Assembly: GCF_918797505.1 (NCBI RefSeq)
Contig: NC_092797.1
Coordinates: 27,479,372 to 27,543,371 of the forward strand
DNA: 64,000 nt
Direction of reading: 5' to 3'
From: Bemisia tabaci
Taxonomy: Eukaryota > Arthropoda > Insecta > Hemiptera > Aleyrodidae
Shown: positions 22,547 through 33,757 of the stretch, piece by piece
How positions within the stretch are numbered: position 1 is the first letter of the stretch
How the letters are laid out: each line of letters starts with the position of its first letter
Notes under the pieces: model-generated
What the model was told of the DNA's origin: nothing
The model's input: the letters and a program-made list of their open reading frames with translations, nothing else
Databases searched by the model: none
Translations under genes and position numbers: made by a program

Positions 22547-22750
22547 GCCGGCCAGGTTGGCCTAGCGGTCAGCGCGTCTGACTCTAGACCAATAGGTCCC
22601 GGCCTCAAATCCCGGTGCGGTGCGGTGAAAAATTTTCACGGAACTGAGATCTGCAGAAACAGATTCTACTCTGCCTTAATCCTTAATTTGAAAGCTGGAG
22701 CATGGATGTGCCAAAATCCCTGTGATGTCTACTGACAATAAAAAATAATC
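22547..22750 (+). mobile_element. tRNA-derived SINE
   Basis: The head GCCGGCCAGGTTGGCCTAGC contains an A-box-like TGGCCTAGCGG (22558-22568). A B-box-like segment follows at 22601-22613 (GGCCTCAAATCCC), at tRNA spacing. A non-tRNA body and a short A-rich AATAAAAAATAA tail come next. Stems are imperfect and there is no clean anticodon arm, so it is not a functional tRNA. The source tRNA cannot be named. Only this copy is in the window. Confidence 0.75.
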
Positions 22751-23123
22751 TCTACGTTAAACTCTTGCCTACAGATGTCTGTAGATTCCTAAAACTTGAA
22801 TAGAAGCGAGAAAAACTGCAAAAATAAATGAAAAAAATGAAGGATAGAGAGCAACTATGAACATAAGCTTTTCTAGCCAATGTTCAAGCTTACTGATGGA
22901 CCGAATTTCTTGGCCGATCAAAGTTCTACTTCGTTTGTTTTGATGAGATTCAAAGTTTAGTAAAAATGAGTTTAGTGATTCTGGAAGATGAAGAGCAAAA
23001 ACATAGCCCGAATATACGAATAAATGAGGAGGTTATAAGGAGGAATAAATGAGTGGTTACTTGATAACGGCTGGGGTCAGGTCGCCACTCAATTTTTTAT
23101 TAATTTTTTTGTGTTTTTTGCAG

Positions 23124-23155
23124 CTGAAAATGAGCTGGTAACAGCTCGAAACGTC
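23124..23155 (+). other. Hammerhead-like / Penelope-terminal motif
   Basis: CTGAAAAT is followed by a perfect 6-bp stem, GAGCTG-GTAA-CAGCTC, then GAAACGTC. The order CTGA, stem II, GAAAC is that of hammerhead ribozyme cores found at the ends of Penelope-like elements. Here the position normally G in CUGANGA is A, so activity is doubtful. No reverse transcriptase frame is nearby. Confidence 0.35.
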
Positions 23156-23321
23156 CTGCCTTTTAGTGTTTTTAATGTTTTATCCTTGTTTACCCATGTT
23201 TTCATTCCCTCCTTATTTAATGCTATGAGTGAATAAGTCTTAGTGATTAAGTCTAGGTATATCCTTTTGTGAATTCTGAAAGAAATTAGATCCCCCAAAT
23301 CTTGAGGGGGATTAAAGATAG

Positions 23322-23600
23322 CTGCGGGGCGATTATTGAAACTGATGGACAAAGCGATAGACAAAGAAGACATAGGGAGTTTGGAGCGATCATATTAATT
23401 GACATGATTGGTTCTTATAGACTAAGGAAGAAAATGATGGATTAACTGTCGGATCTTTAGTTGGTTGCCGTTAGTTATAGTCCATTACCAACCTCCTATG
23501 TCCATTGCCACCACCTGCTTCCACCAATAGGATCCCTCCAAATCCCTTTTGTCGTCTTTGTCTATAGCTTTGTCTGTCAGTTTCAATAATCGGCCCGCTG
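23322..23600. mobile_element. CAGCGGG-family foldback MITE, copy 1
   Basis: Left end CTGCGGGGCGATTATTGAAA with GACAAAGCGATAGACAAAG; right end CTATAGCTTTGTCTGTCAGT and AATAATCGGCCCGCTG. Related copies are at 38929-39189 and 55206-55660. Confidence 0.8.
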
Positions 23601-24390
23601 GTCGCAAAAATTGCAGAAGCCGCTCACCGTGTGACGGGACCCAAGGCTCGTGCTTCTTTATCCGCCCTGCCGGACGAGCAACTCTCTCGGCCGAAGATAT
23701 AAGATCCGTCCGGAAAGGAGGCAATTATCGGAGCAGGATCACTCTCCATTTAGCCGGGACTCATAACTTCCTCAGAGGGTCACACCGGCCCATATAGGTG
23801 CTACCGCCGCGCATGACAATGGATTTTCGTCTGCCCGCATCAAGGCCATCATTTTCGCACTCAAGGGAGGGGGGGGGGGAGAACGAGGTAGAGAACACAG
23901 AAAAATTAGATTTATGTAGTCTCGGTGCTTTGGTGGGCTGTAATTTATGAAAAAAGTCATACTCCATGTGAGCAGGAAATGCGCCACCAGACAGTATTAT
24001 TAAATAAGGAAGCTTTTGGGCCGAGAGCAAGGGGAATTCAGATCATCGTGCATCTTTTCATGCAGCGTACTGGTGGCTACTCAGAACTTGTACTTTGGTG
24101 ACATGATTTGCGTGTTGTATAGATAAGTGTAATCAACCCGATGTGGGGTATTTTGATATTACTACTCCAAATTGCGAAACTCAATTCTTTTGGCCTACGC
24201 TGTAAATAAAGGCTCATCTGTTTTTCTCGAAAATTTACAAACATACGTTTTTAGTGCCCTGGCAGACGCGTAGGGGCATAGCTACAGTAATTTTCTGGGG
24301 GTGGGCTGGTCCCTCGATTTTCCGCATTCATTGTGATGATTACTTAAGTTATAAAAAGTAAACGATGGGAAAGTAGATTTTCCCATCCCA

Positions 24391-24703
24391 CACGGAGAAA
24401 AAAACTTCGTGCGTAGGACCCGAAGTTGAGGTCATATGGATCTCTGAAGTTTTCGCATCACGTATCTAAAAACTTGAGGCCCCGCTGCCGAAGTTCGGGT
24501 CAGACATCTGAAGTACTTTGACATATACCGAAGGGTTCGGGTCACACATATCTGAAGATCACTCCGGTACATACCGAAGTGCCTCGATGTCTGACCCGAA
24601 CTTCGGCAGCTAGACCTTAAGTTTTTGGATGCGTGATCCGAAAAATTCAGAGATCCATATGACCTCAACTTCGGGTCCCACGCACAAACTTTTTTTCGCC
24701 GTG
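24391..24703. mobile_element. 313-bp long-inverted-repeat MITE
   Basis: Ends are CACGGAGAAAAAAACTTCGT and TTTTTTTCGCCGTG. Most of the element is one palindrome: GACCCGAAGTTGAGGTCATA / TATGACCTCAACTTCGGGTC and GCCGAAGTTCGGGTCAGACA / its complement. The ACTTCGGGTC core recurs within each arm. Confidence 0.85.
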
Positions 24704-24761
24704 TATATCTATTTGGAAGACAAGATTTTTCGGTTTTCGACTACTCATAACGTGAAAACAA

Positions 24762-24930
24762 AAGTTGAGCTATTAGCCGATTTTACAAATATACGACTCA
24801 GGCCATGCTTAAATAAAATGTTGTGAATATATTAACATCCTTTTGCACATTGTTTTATTTTATTACAGCGTGGCCTGAGTCGCAATCATTGCGTATATTT
24901 GTAAAATCGGCTAAAAGCTCAACTTTTTTT
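24762..24930. mobile_element. 169-bp foldback element
   Basis: AAAGTTGAGCTATTAGCCGA with TTTTACAAATATACG pairs with CGTATATTTGTAAAATCGGC and TAAAAGCTCAACTTT. ACTCAGGCCATGC pairs with GCGTGGCCTGAGT. The loop lies around 24830-24850. Confidence 0.8.
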
Positions 24931-25039
24931 GGATGTATCTCTTGCATGCAACAAACCCATTGTCAAGGTTAAATGTTCATCAATAGTGCCGCTATTTGCC
25001 AGCGGTCGTCATGATGTTAGACTCCCTCGAGCCCGTTGA

Positions 25040-25300
25040 GCGGGTGCTCCTATTAGAAACACTTAACAATGAGCACTGGGAATGGGTGCTCGCGAATGGC
25101 CGAAGGTACACGAACGGGTAGCGTCGCGATTAATTTTGATTTACATTTGAATGGTGGCATTAGGGGGCGGGGGGCACCGGGGGACACAGGGGGCTGGCTG
25201 GGGCTGTCGGGCAGCTCCGAGTGACGCGTGCACGGCTTGCGCTCACAGCTCACTCGAACCGCGTCGCGGCGCGGCCCGGTCTCGCGTCTTTAATCTAAAC
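25040..25300. promoter_or_regulatory. GC-rich island, possible promoter
   Basis: It includes GGGGGCGGGGGGCACCGGGG (25160) and GCGTCGCGGCGCGGCCCG (25261), far richer in CpG than its surroundings. Neither strand carries a recognised coding block. Composition is the only evidence. Confidence 0.25.
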
Positions 25301-25446
25301 GATGGTTGCTGGAGCCACGCATGATGAGTGTTATTATTTCTATTACGATTCAATTATTTCAGTTGGGATCCCGGTTCGGAGCATCACCGCGTTGCCAGGT
25401 AAACTTCGAGGACGCGCTCTTAAAAATAGATCGCATTTACCGAGCA

Positions 25447-25860
25447 CACTGAAAAAAAATCTCGGTGTATTTACTAAGAAAAGGGTGAAATTACCAAGAA
25501 TTCAGGGTTCTATTTGATCCCAGTTTTTTCTTGTTAATTTTGCCATTTATGGAATTGGTAATTTTACCGAGAAATCTTGGTAAAAATATTGAACTTTCTC
25601 GGTAATTTTACGGGACCTTGGTAAAAACGCCAATATTTTTTATCGACTGAGGTAGAATTACCGAGATAAAATGGTAAAGTTACCGGGAATTGATTACCAA
25701 TAAAAGTGGTATTCTTACCTGAAAAAAAACAGTAAAAATACCGGTTTTTAGGTAAGCTTATCAGTCTGTCTTGGTAAAATTACCAATAATTCGTAAAAAA
25801 AGTGAGATGGTAAAGGTACCAACGGACCGTGGTAAAAACGCCGAGAGTTGTTTTTCAGTG
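25447..25860. mobile_element. 414-bp element, CACTGAAAA ends, GGTAAAATTACC-rich interior
   Basis: It begins CACTGAAAAAAAATCTCGG and ends CCGAGAGTTGTTTTTCAGTG, with CA on both sides. The interior is a degenerate series of ACCGAG and GGTAA / TTACC motifs in both orientations. It shares its terminal motif with 11973-12182 and 48449-49477. Confidence 0.75.
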
Positions 25861-26380
25861 CAGAGGGGACGTAGGCACATAGTTTGAGGGGGGCTTGGGG
25901 GGCTCAAGCCCCCTCCGAAAGCGAAAAAAAGGAGGGAAAAAATGAAGAAAAGGGGAGACAGAAAATACAAAAATGCGAGAAAAGAGGAAGTTTGAACTTT
26001 CAAAATGCGTCGAAATAGATTTAAAATTTAAAAAATTATCTAGATGTGTTGAATGCAACAATTTGAAGGTATCGTCGGCTGAAAGTAAAAAAAGATGCGT
26101 AATTTTTCCGCAGAAATTGATGGAAAATCTGCGTTACGGAAGCCTCAGAATGCGTCCGAATAGAATTAAAATTTCAAAAATTTGCCGCAGGAGCCCCCTC
26201 TCTTAACTAGGAGTTATTCCATACCCCCCGACCCCCCTTAGCTGGGGGAGGAGGAGAACCCTATTCACCCGACCAAGCCTCCCTCAAAACAAAATGGCTA
26301 CGTGCCTGCCAAACGCGCTTTTGACCGTTTTAAGGAAATGGAGTCGAAAGATTTAATACTCCCGTTTTTAAATACCGCTT

Positions 26381-27260
26381 GAGACAACTGAAGTTTTGCT
26401 TCTCGTTTAAGAAGCAAAACTTCAATCATTCGACTGATAATGAGTCAGTGGTCGTCTGACTTTCCTATATTTTCGTTGAAGTCTCTCAAGAGCGCCACTG
26501 TAGAATGCTATCTATGAATTCATGGGGGGAGGGGCCTTTCAGGTCAAAAAGTTCTTGGGGGGGGGGATCCAAAGGTACATGTCTGCCATTAATTTCTCTT
26601 AGCAGATAGGTGTTTTTATTGATTAGCAAGAAAAAGTAGTAATGACTCAGAATTCGGTAGTCGTCTTACTTTCCTATATTTTCGTTAAAGTCTCCAGACC
26701 ACGGTGGAATTCTACCAAGATTCATTCATAAATACGTCGATGACTCGAACCCCACAAGAATAAAAATCCTCACGTGGAACCCATTATCCTCTCGTTGACT
26801 GATTTTTATGATGTTCAACCGCCCAAAGCGAACAGGAGACAACTGGAGTTTTGCTTCTCGTTTAAGAAGCAAAACTTCAATCATCCGACCGATAATGAGT
26901 AAGTGGTCGTCTTACTTTCCTACATTTTCGTTGAAGTCTCTCAAGAGCGCCACTGTAGAATGCTGCATCTATGAATTTATGGGGGGGGGGGTCCAAAGGT
27001 ACATGCCTGCCATTAATTTCACTCGGCGGATAGGTGTTTTTATTGATTAGCAAGAAAAAGTAGTAATGACTCAGAATTCGGTAGTCGTCTTACTTTCCTA
27101 TATTTTCGTTGAACTCTCCAGACCACAGTGGAATTCTGCAAAGATTCATTCATAAATACGTCGATGACTCCAACCCCATAAGAATAAAAATCCTCGCGTG
27201 GAACCCATTAATGTCTCTTTGGCTTATTTTTATGATGTTCAAACGCCCAAAACGAATAAT
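26381..27260. repeat. Tandem duplication of a unit of about 430-455 bp
   Basis: GAGACAACTGAAGTTTTGCT (26381) recurs at 26836 as GAGACAACTGGAGTTTTGCT, and the similarity continues in order: CTCAAGAGCGCCACTGTAGA, ATTAGCAAGAAAAAGTAGTA, GATTCATTCATAAATACGTC, TGATGTTCAA. Each unit starts with the hairpin TTTTGCTTCT...AGAAGCAAAA and carries a G homopolymer (about 26561 and 26982). The first unit is longer by an insertion near 26520-26560. Confidence 0.9.
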
Positions 27261-27534
27261 TTCTACTTGCAAAAAAGCCGAAGTTTGTAGAACTTGTCTG
27301 TCTCATGACGTCACCCGAAAATCATCCACCATGTACGTAAGTCAACAGCCGAAAAAATAGTGATGACTGTTGCTTCCTTACAATTGTCCACAAGGAAGTG
27401 TTGATTGTTGAATCCCTGAGAGTAAAAGCTTCCACCTGTCACCGGAGGCCAGTGGAGGGTCTCCTGTCTCTGGTTAGTACTTTTCTGATAATCTCGGTCC
27501 AATTTGCCCCTGCGAAATTGAATTATTTTCTCCG

Positions 27535-28120
27535 GTGCACAGGTCAATAACCCAGATGACGGCGGGTGACGGATTTGGGCGGTCGGCAACGGTGGAAAGT
27601 ACAGGGCGAGCGGAGTCACAGGTGAGCGTGGGCCGCATCGGCGGCGGCGGCGGCGTCCGGGGACAGCTTGAATGGTGGCTCTATGGTCGGTCCGGCGGCG
27701 TGGGGCAGCGGGGCGGGGGGGGGGGGGGGGCGCCGAGCCCGGCAGATTTTTCTTTCGCCTCCCAAGCTCAGTCGCTCCACCGCCGCCGCAAACTTTTAGT
27801 TCCGCGCGCTCCCGACTTTGGTTCCGAAACCGAGCTTTACCGTTGCCCCCCGCCTCCCTTCCACCCCCGCGCCCGGCGTCCGTCACCGCGAGTTTTCGGC
27901 ATCCACTGATTTCCGCACCGGGTTTTTTTTTTCGCCGGTCGGATTTCCCGCGTTTCCGTTTTCGACAGTGATAGTGATAGCTCCGGTGGGCTCTGTGTTT
28001 GGCGGGTTGCGTTTCGCTTGGATTATTCAGTGATAACGAATCAGTGCTCCGGGAACCTTTTTGGATGATACGAACGAACCACGCCGATACTCTGACTCAA
28101 CGTTTCAAGAAAAAGGTACC
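27535..28120 (+). promoter_or_regulatory. Strong GC-rich island, possible promoter and 5' exon
   Basis: This is the most GC-rich stretch in the window, with GGCGGCGGCGGCG, a G run at 27715-27730 and many CpGs. Donor-like CAGGTGAGCG at 27608 and AAGAAAAAGGTACC near 28110 would suit a plus-strand 5' exon. Overlapping frames on both strands reach 191 codons but are low-complexity Arg/Pro/Gly and not recognisable. No downstream coding exon was found. Confidence 0.35.
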
Positions 28121-29849
28121 TGATTCTTCAGAATTATACCACATTCTACTGGTCAATAAGACTACTTATGCAATAAATAACTATAATTTTTGGCTGATTT
28201 TAAGAACAAAATTTGTGCCATTGCATTTCATGTGTTAAAGTGTACCTTCATTGATTAATCTGAAATGGAATTTCCTCATTGCACATTAGACCCGACTAAA
28301 CAACCGATCTTTTATACATGTTCATGTTTAAGGAGTCTTAGAGTGGGACTTAAAAACCGTCCTTACTTTAATTCTTTGCATTTGGAACGTTTACGTGATA
28401 ATTAATTAAGAAACCGTGAAGTAGAAATGTTAATGTTAAATGTTAACATAGCATGTACAATTTTTCTTTGAAAATTTTGGCAAACTAATGCTCACAGTAA
28501 AGTATTGCAGCGTGTTGGTAAATACTTATCACTCTGTCTAAGGACTTTTCAGTTGGGTGGGAGGCTTCATATTGATGGGGGTAAGTAAGAAGGGAAAGGG
28601 GGTGTTAACCTGTGTTACACAAATATTCTTTGGAAAAACCGAGTAAAAATAAAATCAACTTTTCCTTATGCATGTGAATAGAACCATTTCAATTCGATCT
28701 GAATTTGTAGAGATAAATTGTCTAACCTCTCCGACGAAAATTTTGTCTGGATTCCTTTTCGCACTAAAGCGCCTCTGCATAACGAATCATGCCCTAAATT
28801 AAACAATTATTTACGTCTTCAACAATACTTTATATGAAAAGAGTTAGGTTTTTGCTTCCATGTTCGTGGGGGGGGGGGGGGGGTTAAAAATTCTAAGTTC
28901 ACCAGCGTAAAACAGCTGCAGATCATAAAAGCTCTCAGGACTTGGTAATAGAGTCGTAACATGTTGTCAGTGATTTGATTTTTTTAAAATTGGCAGTAAT
29001 GAGAGCGAATTGCAAGGAGATCCTTGTCCGCTTTCGTCGAGTGTTCAAATGATCGTGGAAGCACTTCAAGCACGTCAAATGTTGTGTTAATTGTTCAACT
29101 ATAGTGCGGTTCTGTGTAAGGAGGTCTCATAATTACACTTGCTGTAATAATTGTAACTTCGGCGATCATGGATGCAAGGGTAACAAGACTCTCTTGCAAT
29201 TTACACTTATTTTGGTCATTTTTTAAAAAAAAACATTAAGACAATGACCCGTAACATTCCGGAAGCTTAACAGATTTGGAATTAGTTTTACCGACTGATT
29301 TCTCCCCGCAGCAAATATAAGGGGAGTCATAAGCTTCTCTTCTCACAATGTAAAATTCATTGATGCAAAGCTGCACTTTTTTTAAGAACTTTACAAATAC
29401 ACTTTGAGAAGAGTATCTGACATTTTTCGTTAATATAGGAAGTAAATCACAGCAAAACCTTAGCGTAAGTTCAATATTTTTGGTTAGTTTTAATTAAGTT
29501 ATACAAGCCGAATAAAAAAGGCAGGGGATAAAGGTTAAAGTCCTCGAGGCTTATCCTAAAAGTTACGAAAGTGCGACTCCCACGATGGAATGGCGGTGGA
29601 TGGAATGAGGAGAGGAGACATTACCTTATTTGTTATGCATCGATTGCGAGTGTTCTGAAATAATGAGCTTGCTCCAACACGCGAGCCCGGAGCCGGTCCA
29701 CGGTTCATCGAATCAAGTTCACGGGTGATTTTTCTCGCCTCGCGTTCAAGTCTCCGTGCGATACCATCCGCTAAAACGCATCCATGGCTCCGAACCCTCC
29801 GTCTGGCATCTGATTTTAAAGGCACAGACATACATAGTATTTCTAACTC
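28121..29849. other. No gene recognised
   Basis: AT-rich sequence, possibly an intron. A G homopolymer is at about 28867-28883. I see no coding blocks, RNA genes or clear repeats. Confidence 0.5.
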
Positions 29850-30080
29850 CTATCAATGGCCAAAGTTCGAAACCGCGTGTCTCCGTCTGCGAAGTTGTAG
29901 ACTTCCCGTCATACTTTACTTTTTCTGTGGAAAATTAGGTGACGTAATTTCTCAAAAACTATTCTTCTATTTTTCTTCCTCTTTGGCAAAACAGTCTGTT
30001 TCAAGTTAAAACTATGAAGTTGGCTAATTTCTCTTCCAAAAAATAAAATAGCGGAAATTTTGAAAAACCGCAAGTTTAGG
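29850..30080 (+). repeat. Dispersed repeat family E, copy 4
   Basis: It shares CAATGGCCAAAGTTCGAAAC, GACTTCCCGTCATACTTTAC and GCGGAAATTTTGAAA with the copy at 138-390. Confidence 0.6.
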
Positions 30081-30114
30081 CTGGGCCATCAATATATAAA
30101 ATCAAGTATGGGAA

Positions 30115-30605
30115 ATCAAAGTGGGAGAGGGGGAGGAAAATCAGGATCGGGAATCAACTAGGAAGAATCAAAGTGGGAGAGGAGGAGGGAGATCAGGAAG
30201 AAGAAAAAGAACAGAGAGATGAGGGAGAGAGAGATAGAAACAGAGGAAAGCGAGGCGAAAAAAGAGGAGGATGAAGATGAGAAAAATAAGAGAAAAGAAA
30301 GGGAAGAATAAGGAGAGGTGAAAACGGTGAAAGAGGTTTTTTCTCTGAAGGAAGAGGACAATGGAAAATCGAGGACAGGAGGAAAAATGGAAAGAAGAAA
30401 ATGCGGAAAGAATAAAGAAGGAGAAAAGGGAAGAATGAGGAAAAATAGAAAAAAGAAAAATAAGAAAAAAGCACGAAATACGGAGGTAAAACGAGGGAAA
30501 AAAGGTGTAGCGGAAAAAAAGTAAAACGTGCATAGGAAAACAAAAACTTTATACAGAAGAAAAGGAAGGATAGGAAGGAAGGGGTAGGGAAAGAAGGCGA
30601 AAAAG
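30115..30605 (+). repeat. Polypurine tract of about 490 bp
   Basis: The plus strand is almost entirely A and G, mixing GGGAGAGG, GAAGAAGAAAA and AGGAAGGA motifs, and is followed by a T homopolymer at 30605-30631. The long minus-strand Ser/Phe/Leu frames here are by-products of the composition. Such tracts can form triplexes. Confidence 0.85.
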
Positions 30606-30839
30606 TTTTTTTTTTTTTTTTTTTTTTTTTGCTATGTACAGTGCCTTCAATTGTCAGCCATTTTTAACACTTTTTCGCGTTGAGCTCCGGTACTTCTTTT
30701 CCAAAGTGAGCCTCGTCCAGAGGCAAAGAGTATTTTCCGTCCAAATTTTAGAGCGGTATTTGAGACCGTACTGCACATTCAATCCACGCGCAAGACCTTT
30801 TGAAACGGGTACAATGCCGTTAATTACAATCAATGCGAG

Positions 30840-31170
30840 AGGCGAGCGAATCTTGGTTCCGACGCGGTAGAGATTTCTATTCGGCCGTCGTCGGTCGCGT
30901 CGGCGGGCGATGCAGAGAGACGATTCTGTTTTGACGGTAAATGTTGGCAGATGAGTGTAAGTACACATGTGGCACGGATCCATTTAAAATGTAACTAGGA
31001 GTGGTCGCAAGGTCATGGACCAGCGCGAGGCGCGTTGCGTTGCATTCGACCCGCGGTTGCTGTTCGCTGTTCGCCGGCCGTTCGTCGGCACATCGCGAAA
31101 ATCGCCCACGGTGCCGCGCGCGCGCGAGAAATGCACATTTTCACCCACTGACTCCCGGGAGTTTCAGCAT
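30840..31170 (+). promoter_or_regulatory. GC-rich island, possible promoter
   Basis: CGGCCGTCGTCGGTCGCGTC near 30881 and GCCGCGCGCGCGCGAGAAA near 31111 mark a CpG-rich island of about 300 bp. No recognised coding block. Confidence 0.25.
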
Positions 31171-32660
31171 GACGTCACAAGGTCTAAAATATCCATGCCG
31201 TCGCAATAAATTGAGCGTATCCTTCTTAAGCATCGAATCCATTGCTTCATTCATATCCTAGCTTTTTGGCTCAGTGCTCAGTGCCTCCTCCACGATTTAG
31301 GTGATTTATGAATAGCGGTGATCAGATGTAACGATACCGATTTTAACAGAAACGCACTAAGTCACATTTCGTAAATAACGGAAGTAGGAGTAGTTGTGAA
31401 TCCAAATAATCGTAAGTTATCTCTTGTCAAAAATTCGAAGTCAAGACAATTTTTTTAAATGTGAAAATAGTCATAAAACTTAGTCCTCAACGCTAAGTCT
31501 AAAGAAGAAATAGAACTGCAAATCTAGGTATTCTTCTCAATTTAAACGAGTATGAAACTTGGTAAATAAACTAAATTCGGCACAACAAATAGTTAATATT
31601 ACTTCCAAAGATTTAATTCATGATAGTGTTGTTATTCTAAATATCATACATTTTTTTCTAGCTCATGAAGCTTTTTTCTAGTTTTTTCCGAGTTTTTCGT
31701 GACATTCGAAATTCGAGAAATTTACAAAATTAGTTTTTTCTTAAAATTTGCATTACAACCTCGATCAAAATTTAATCGGGAATAATTGAAACAAATTTCC
31801 AAGGATTTTAATGAAGTTGCAGCAAAATAAAATCACTCCGAAGACCACGGATATATTACCACATTTCTCGCTACTTAGGTATCTCCAAAGATAAGAATTC
31901 AAAATCTGAAAATTAGAAAAAGGATAGAATGAAAAAATTCCCACACCACCAAGTTCGAGATGGCAACAATGGTGTAACCTGTACTCTCCGCCGCGAATCC
32001 ATGCCCGCCTTTTAACATCTGACCTCGGCTTTTTCATTAGAGCGTTTTCTCCAAGCGCGGTCGGATGTTTGGAACCCCTTTCAAACGACTCGTCTTCATT
32101 TTTCATCACGCACTTTGATTGGTGCAATGAAAGTGAGATCTAGAAACTCGACTCCAGACTTGGGGGCATTTGAGGGAAAGCGTTGTATATCCGGTGTCGA
32201 AGTTTGGCCTTTGCAGGGTTAACAGCAGCCACCAATCCCTAATCTTACTTTCTTGTTCCTACTGTTATATTACGAGGATCCAGGAAAAATAATAAGATCT
32301 GCCTGGTGAAATGAGGTTGTCAGAATAAGAGATTCTTACCCGTTCAGTGTCTCCCACGCAAATTACCCTGAAAGTACCCCAGAAAAAATAATTACACTTA
32401 TTTGATGATAGTTTAACTAAACGGGGGAAATGGTTTAGAACGCATTTCTAGGGCGATAGGTCAAATGACATCACCTAGATTTTGGATAGGTTCCAGCCCT
32501 TCTCCAATAATTCGTGTCTGGTCTTGTGAGGATAGGATTGGTGCCTATTGAACAAGTGATGCCATTCCAAGGTTCAGAGTTTTCTGGAGTTTTCTGGAGG
32601 GTATGGAATCGACCGACATGAATCGTTGGGGAGAAAAAACGTGAACCGGCTGACACTGAT
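31171..32660. other. No gene recognised
   Basis: AT-rich. The 120-codon minus frame at 31765-32127 has no recognisable domain. Confidence 0.5.
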
Positions 32661-32775
32661 TCGATCGATTCATAAATTTATCGATCGATTCACGGGTTTG
32701 TCGATCGATTCACAGGTTTGTCGATCGATTCACGATGATCCGTTCACGTTTTTAGTTTTCGATCGATTCATGCCA
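32661..32775. repeat. 20-bp minisatellite
   Basis: TCGATCGATTCACGGGTTTG and close variants start exactly every 20 bp at 32661, 32681, 32701 and 32721, with a further TCGATCGATTCA at about 32759 after a shift. Each unit contains the palindrome TCGATCGA. Confidence 0.92.
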
Positions 32776-33457
32776 ATTGAATCCATATCCTCCGAGTTTT
32801 TTTCCGAGTTTGTTTGCGTTGGATTGATTTGGCGCTACAGATTCCTGAGCGCGGCACAAATAAAGTATCAAAAGTAAACCTGAACTTTATCCGTTCTTAA
32901 AAGTTTTCTCAGTAGAAAAGGAGACCCGCACCGACCCTTCCCCCTCCCTGTCTTCCGCTTTTTGGATTTTATGTTAGTAATAATTTCGGTATCTTTTAAA
33001 TGGAACAAAAAAGTCATACTAAAGTACCTAGCTCAGCATATGATGTGAAGTGAGGCCGCGATGTATCGACCGGAACTTCATATTTAGAGAGCACGATAGC
33101 CAATAATCTATGTAATGATCTCACAATAAGAACCAACATCCACAACACCTTACCATTTACTTGGCGGAAGACGGATAGGCGCAAAATTCAGGCCAAAGCT
33201 GGGGTTGTTTGCTGATTGACACAGCGGAAACCAAATTGCAAATGACCGCTCCAGTGTTGGCAGGCAAGCAGGAAACGCACCGTAATTTCTAAACAAGTTG
33301 CCGCATTACGAAATGAAACTTCCGCACCGATTAGAAGAACTGACTAGAAGACTGTGCACACTCCATCTCTCCAGAAAATTTGTAAACAGAAGAGTATAGT
33401 CACATAAAGCTGAAATAGTTGAAACGAAAATTGCAATATTCGTACTACCATTATCAG

Positions 33458-33757
33458 AACTGAGAGCGCCGTATGAATATTCGAATTTTCTTCCAATAAA
33501 ATATGACATATAGGCATCTACCTAACCTAACCTTCCGGGTTCTCTGGTCCGTTTCTTCATTGATGATACCTCGCACCCTTAAAATCCTCGATACTGTATT
33601 AATTTTGAAAAAAAATGTTATTGATGTTTCACGTTAGATTATATTTAGAGGACTAACTTCTAAAACTTTCGAATGAAAAAAATCCGTGAGGTTCCCAGAA
33701 GTATTTTACACGAAGAAATGTGGCAATATCTACGGGCGTTCTTCCCTAGCACAGCAG
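33458..33757. mobile_element. MITE family A, broken remnant
   Basis: A left fragment (AGCGCCGTATGAATATTCGA, 33463 onward) and a right fragment (GGCGTTCTTCCCTAGCACAGCAG, ending at 33757) are separated by unrelated sequence. The outer CTGCCGTGC of the left end is lost. Confidence 0.6.

Noticed and set aside
22547..22620. Functional tRNA gene
   Set aside because: A- and B-box-like segments are present, but stems do not pair properly, and an unrelated body with an A-rich tail follows. A SINE explains it better.
27311..27886. 191-codon minus frame, the longest in the window
   Set aside because: It is mostly Arg/Pro/Gly runs from GC-rich repeats, and its C-terminal part overlaps AT-rich non-coding sequence. 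No recognisable domain.
30158..30543. Three overlapping Ser/Phe/Leu-rich minus frames
   Set aside because: They are produced by the polypurine tract; all three frames stay open because the composition lacks stop codons.
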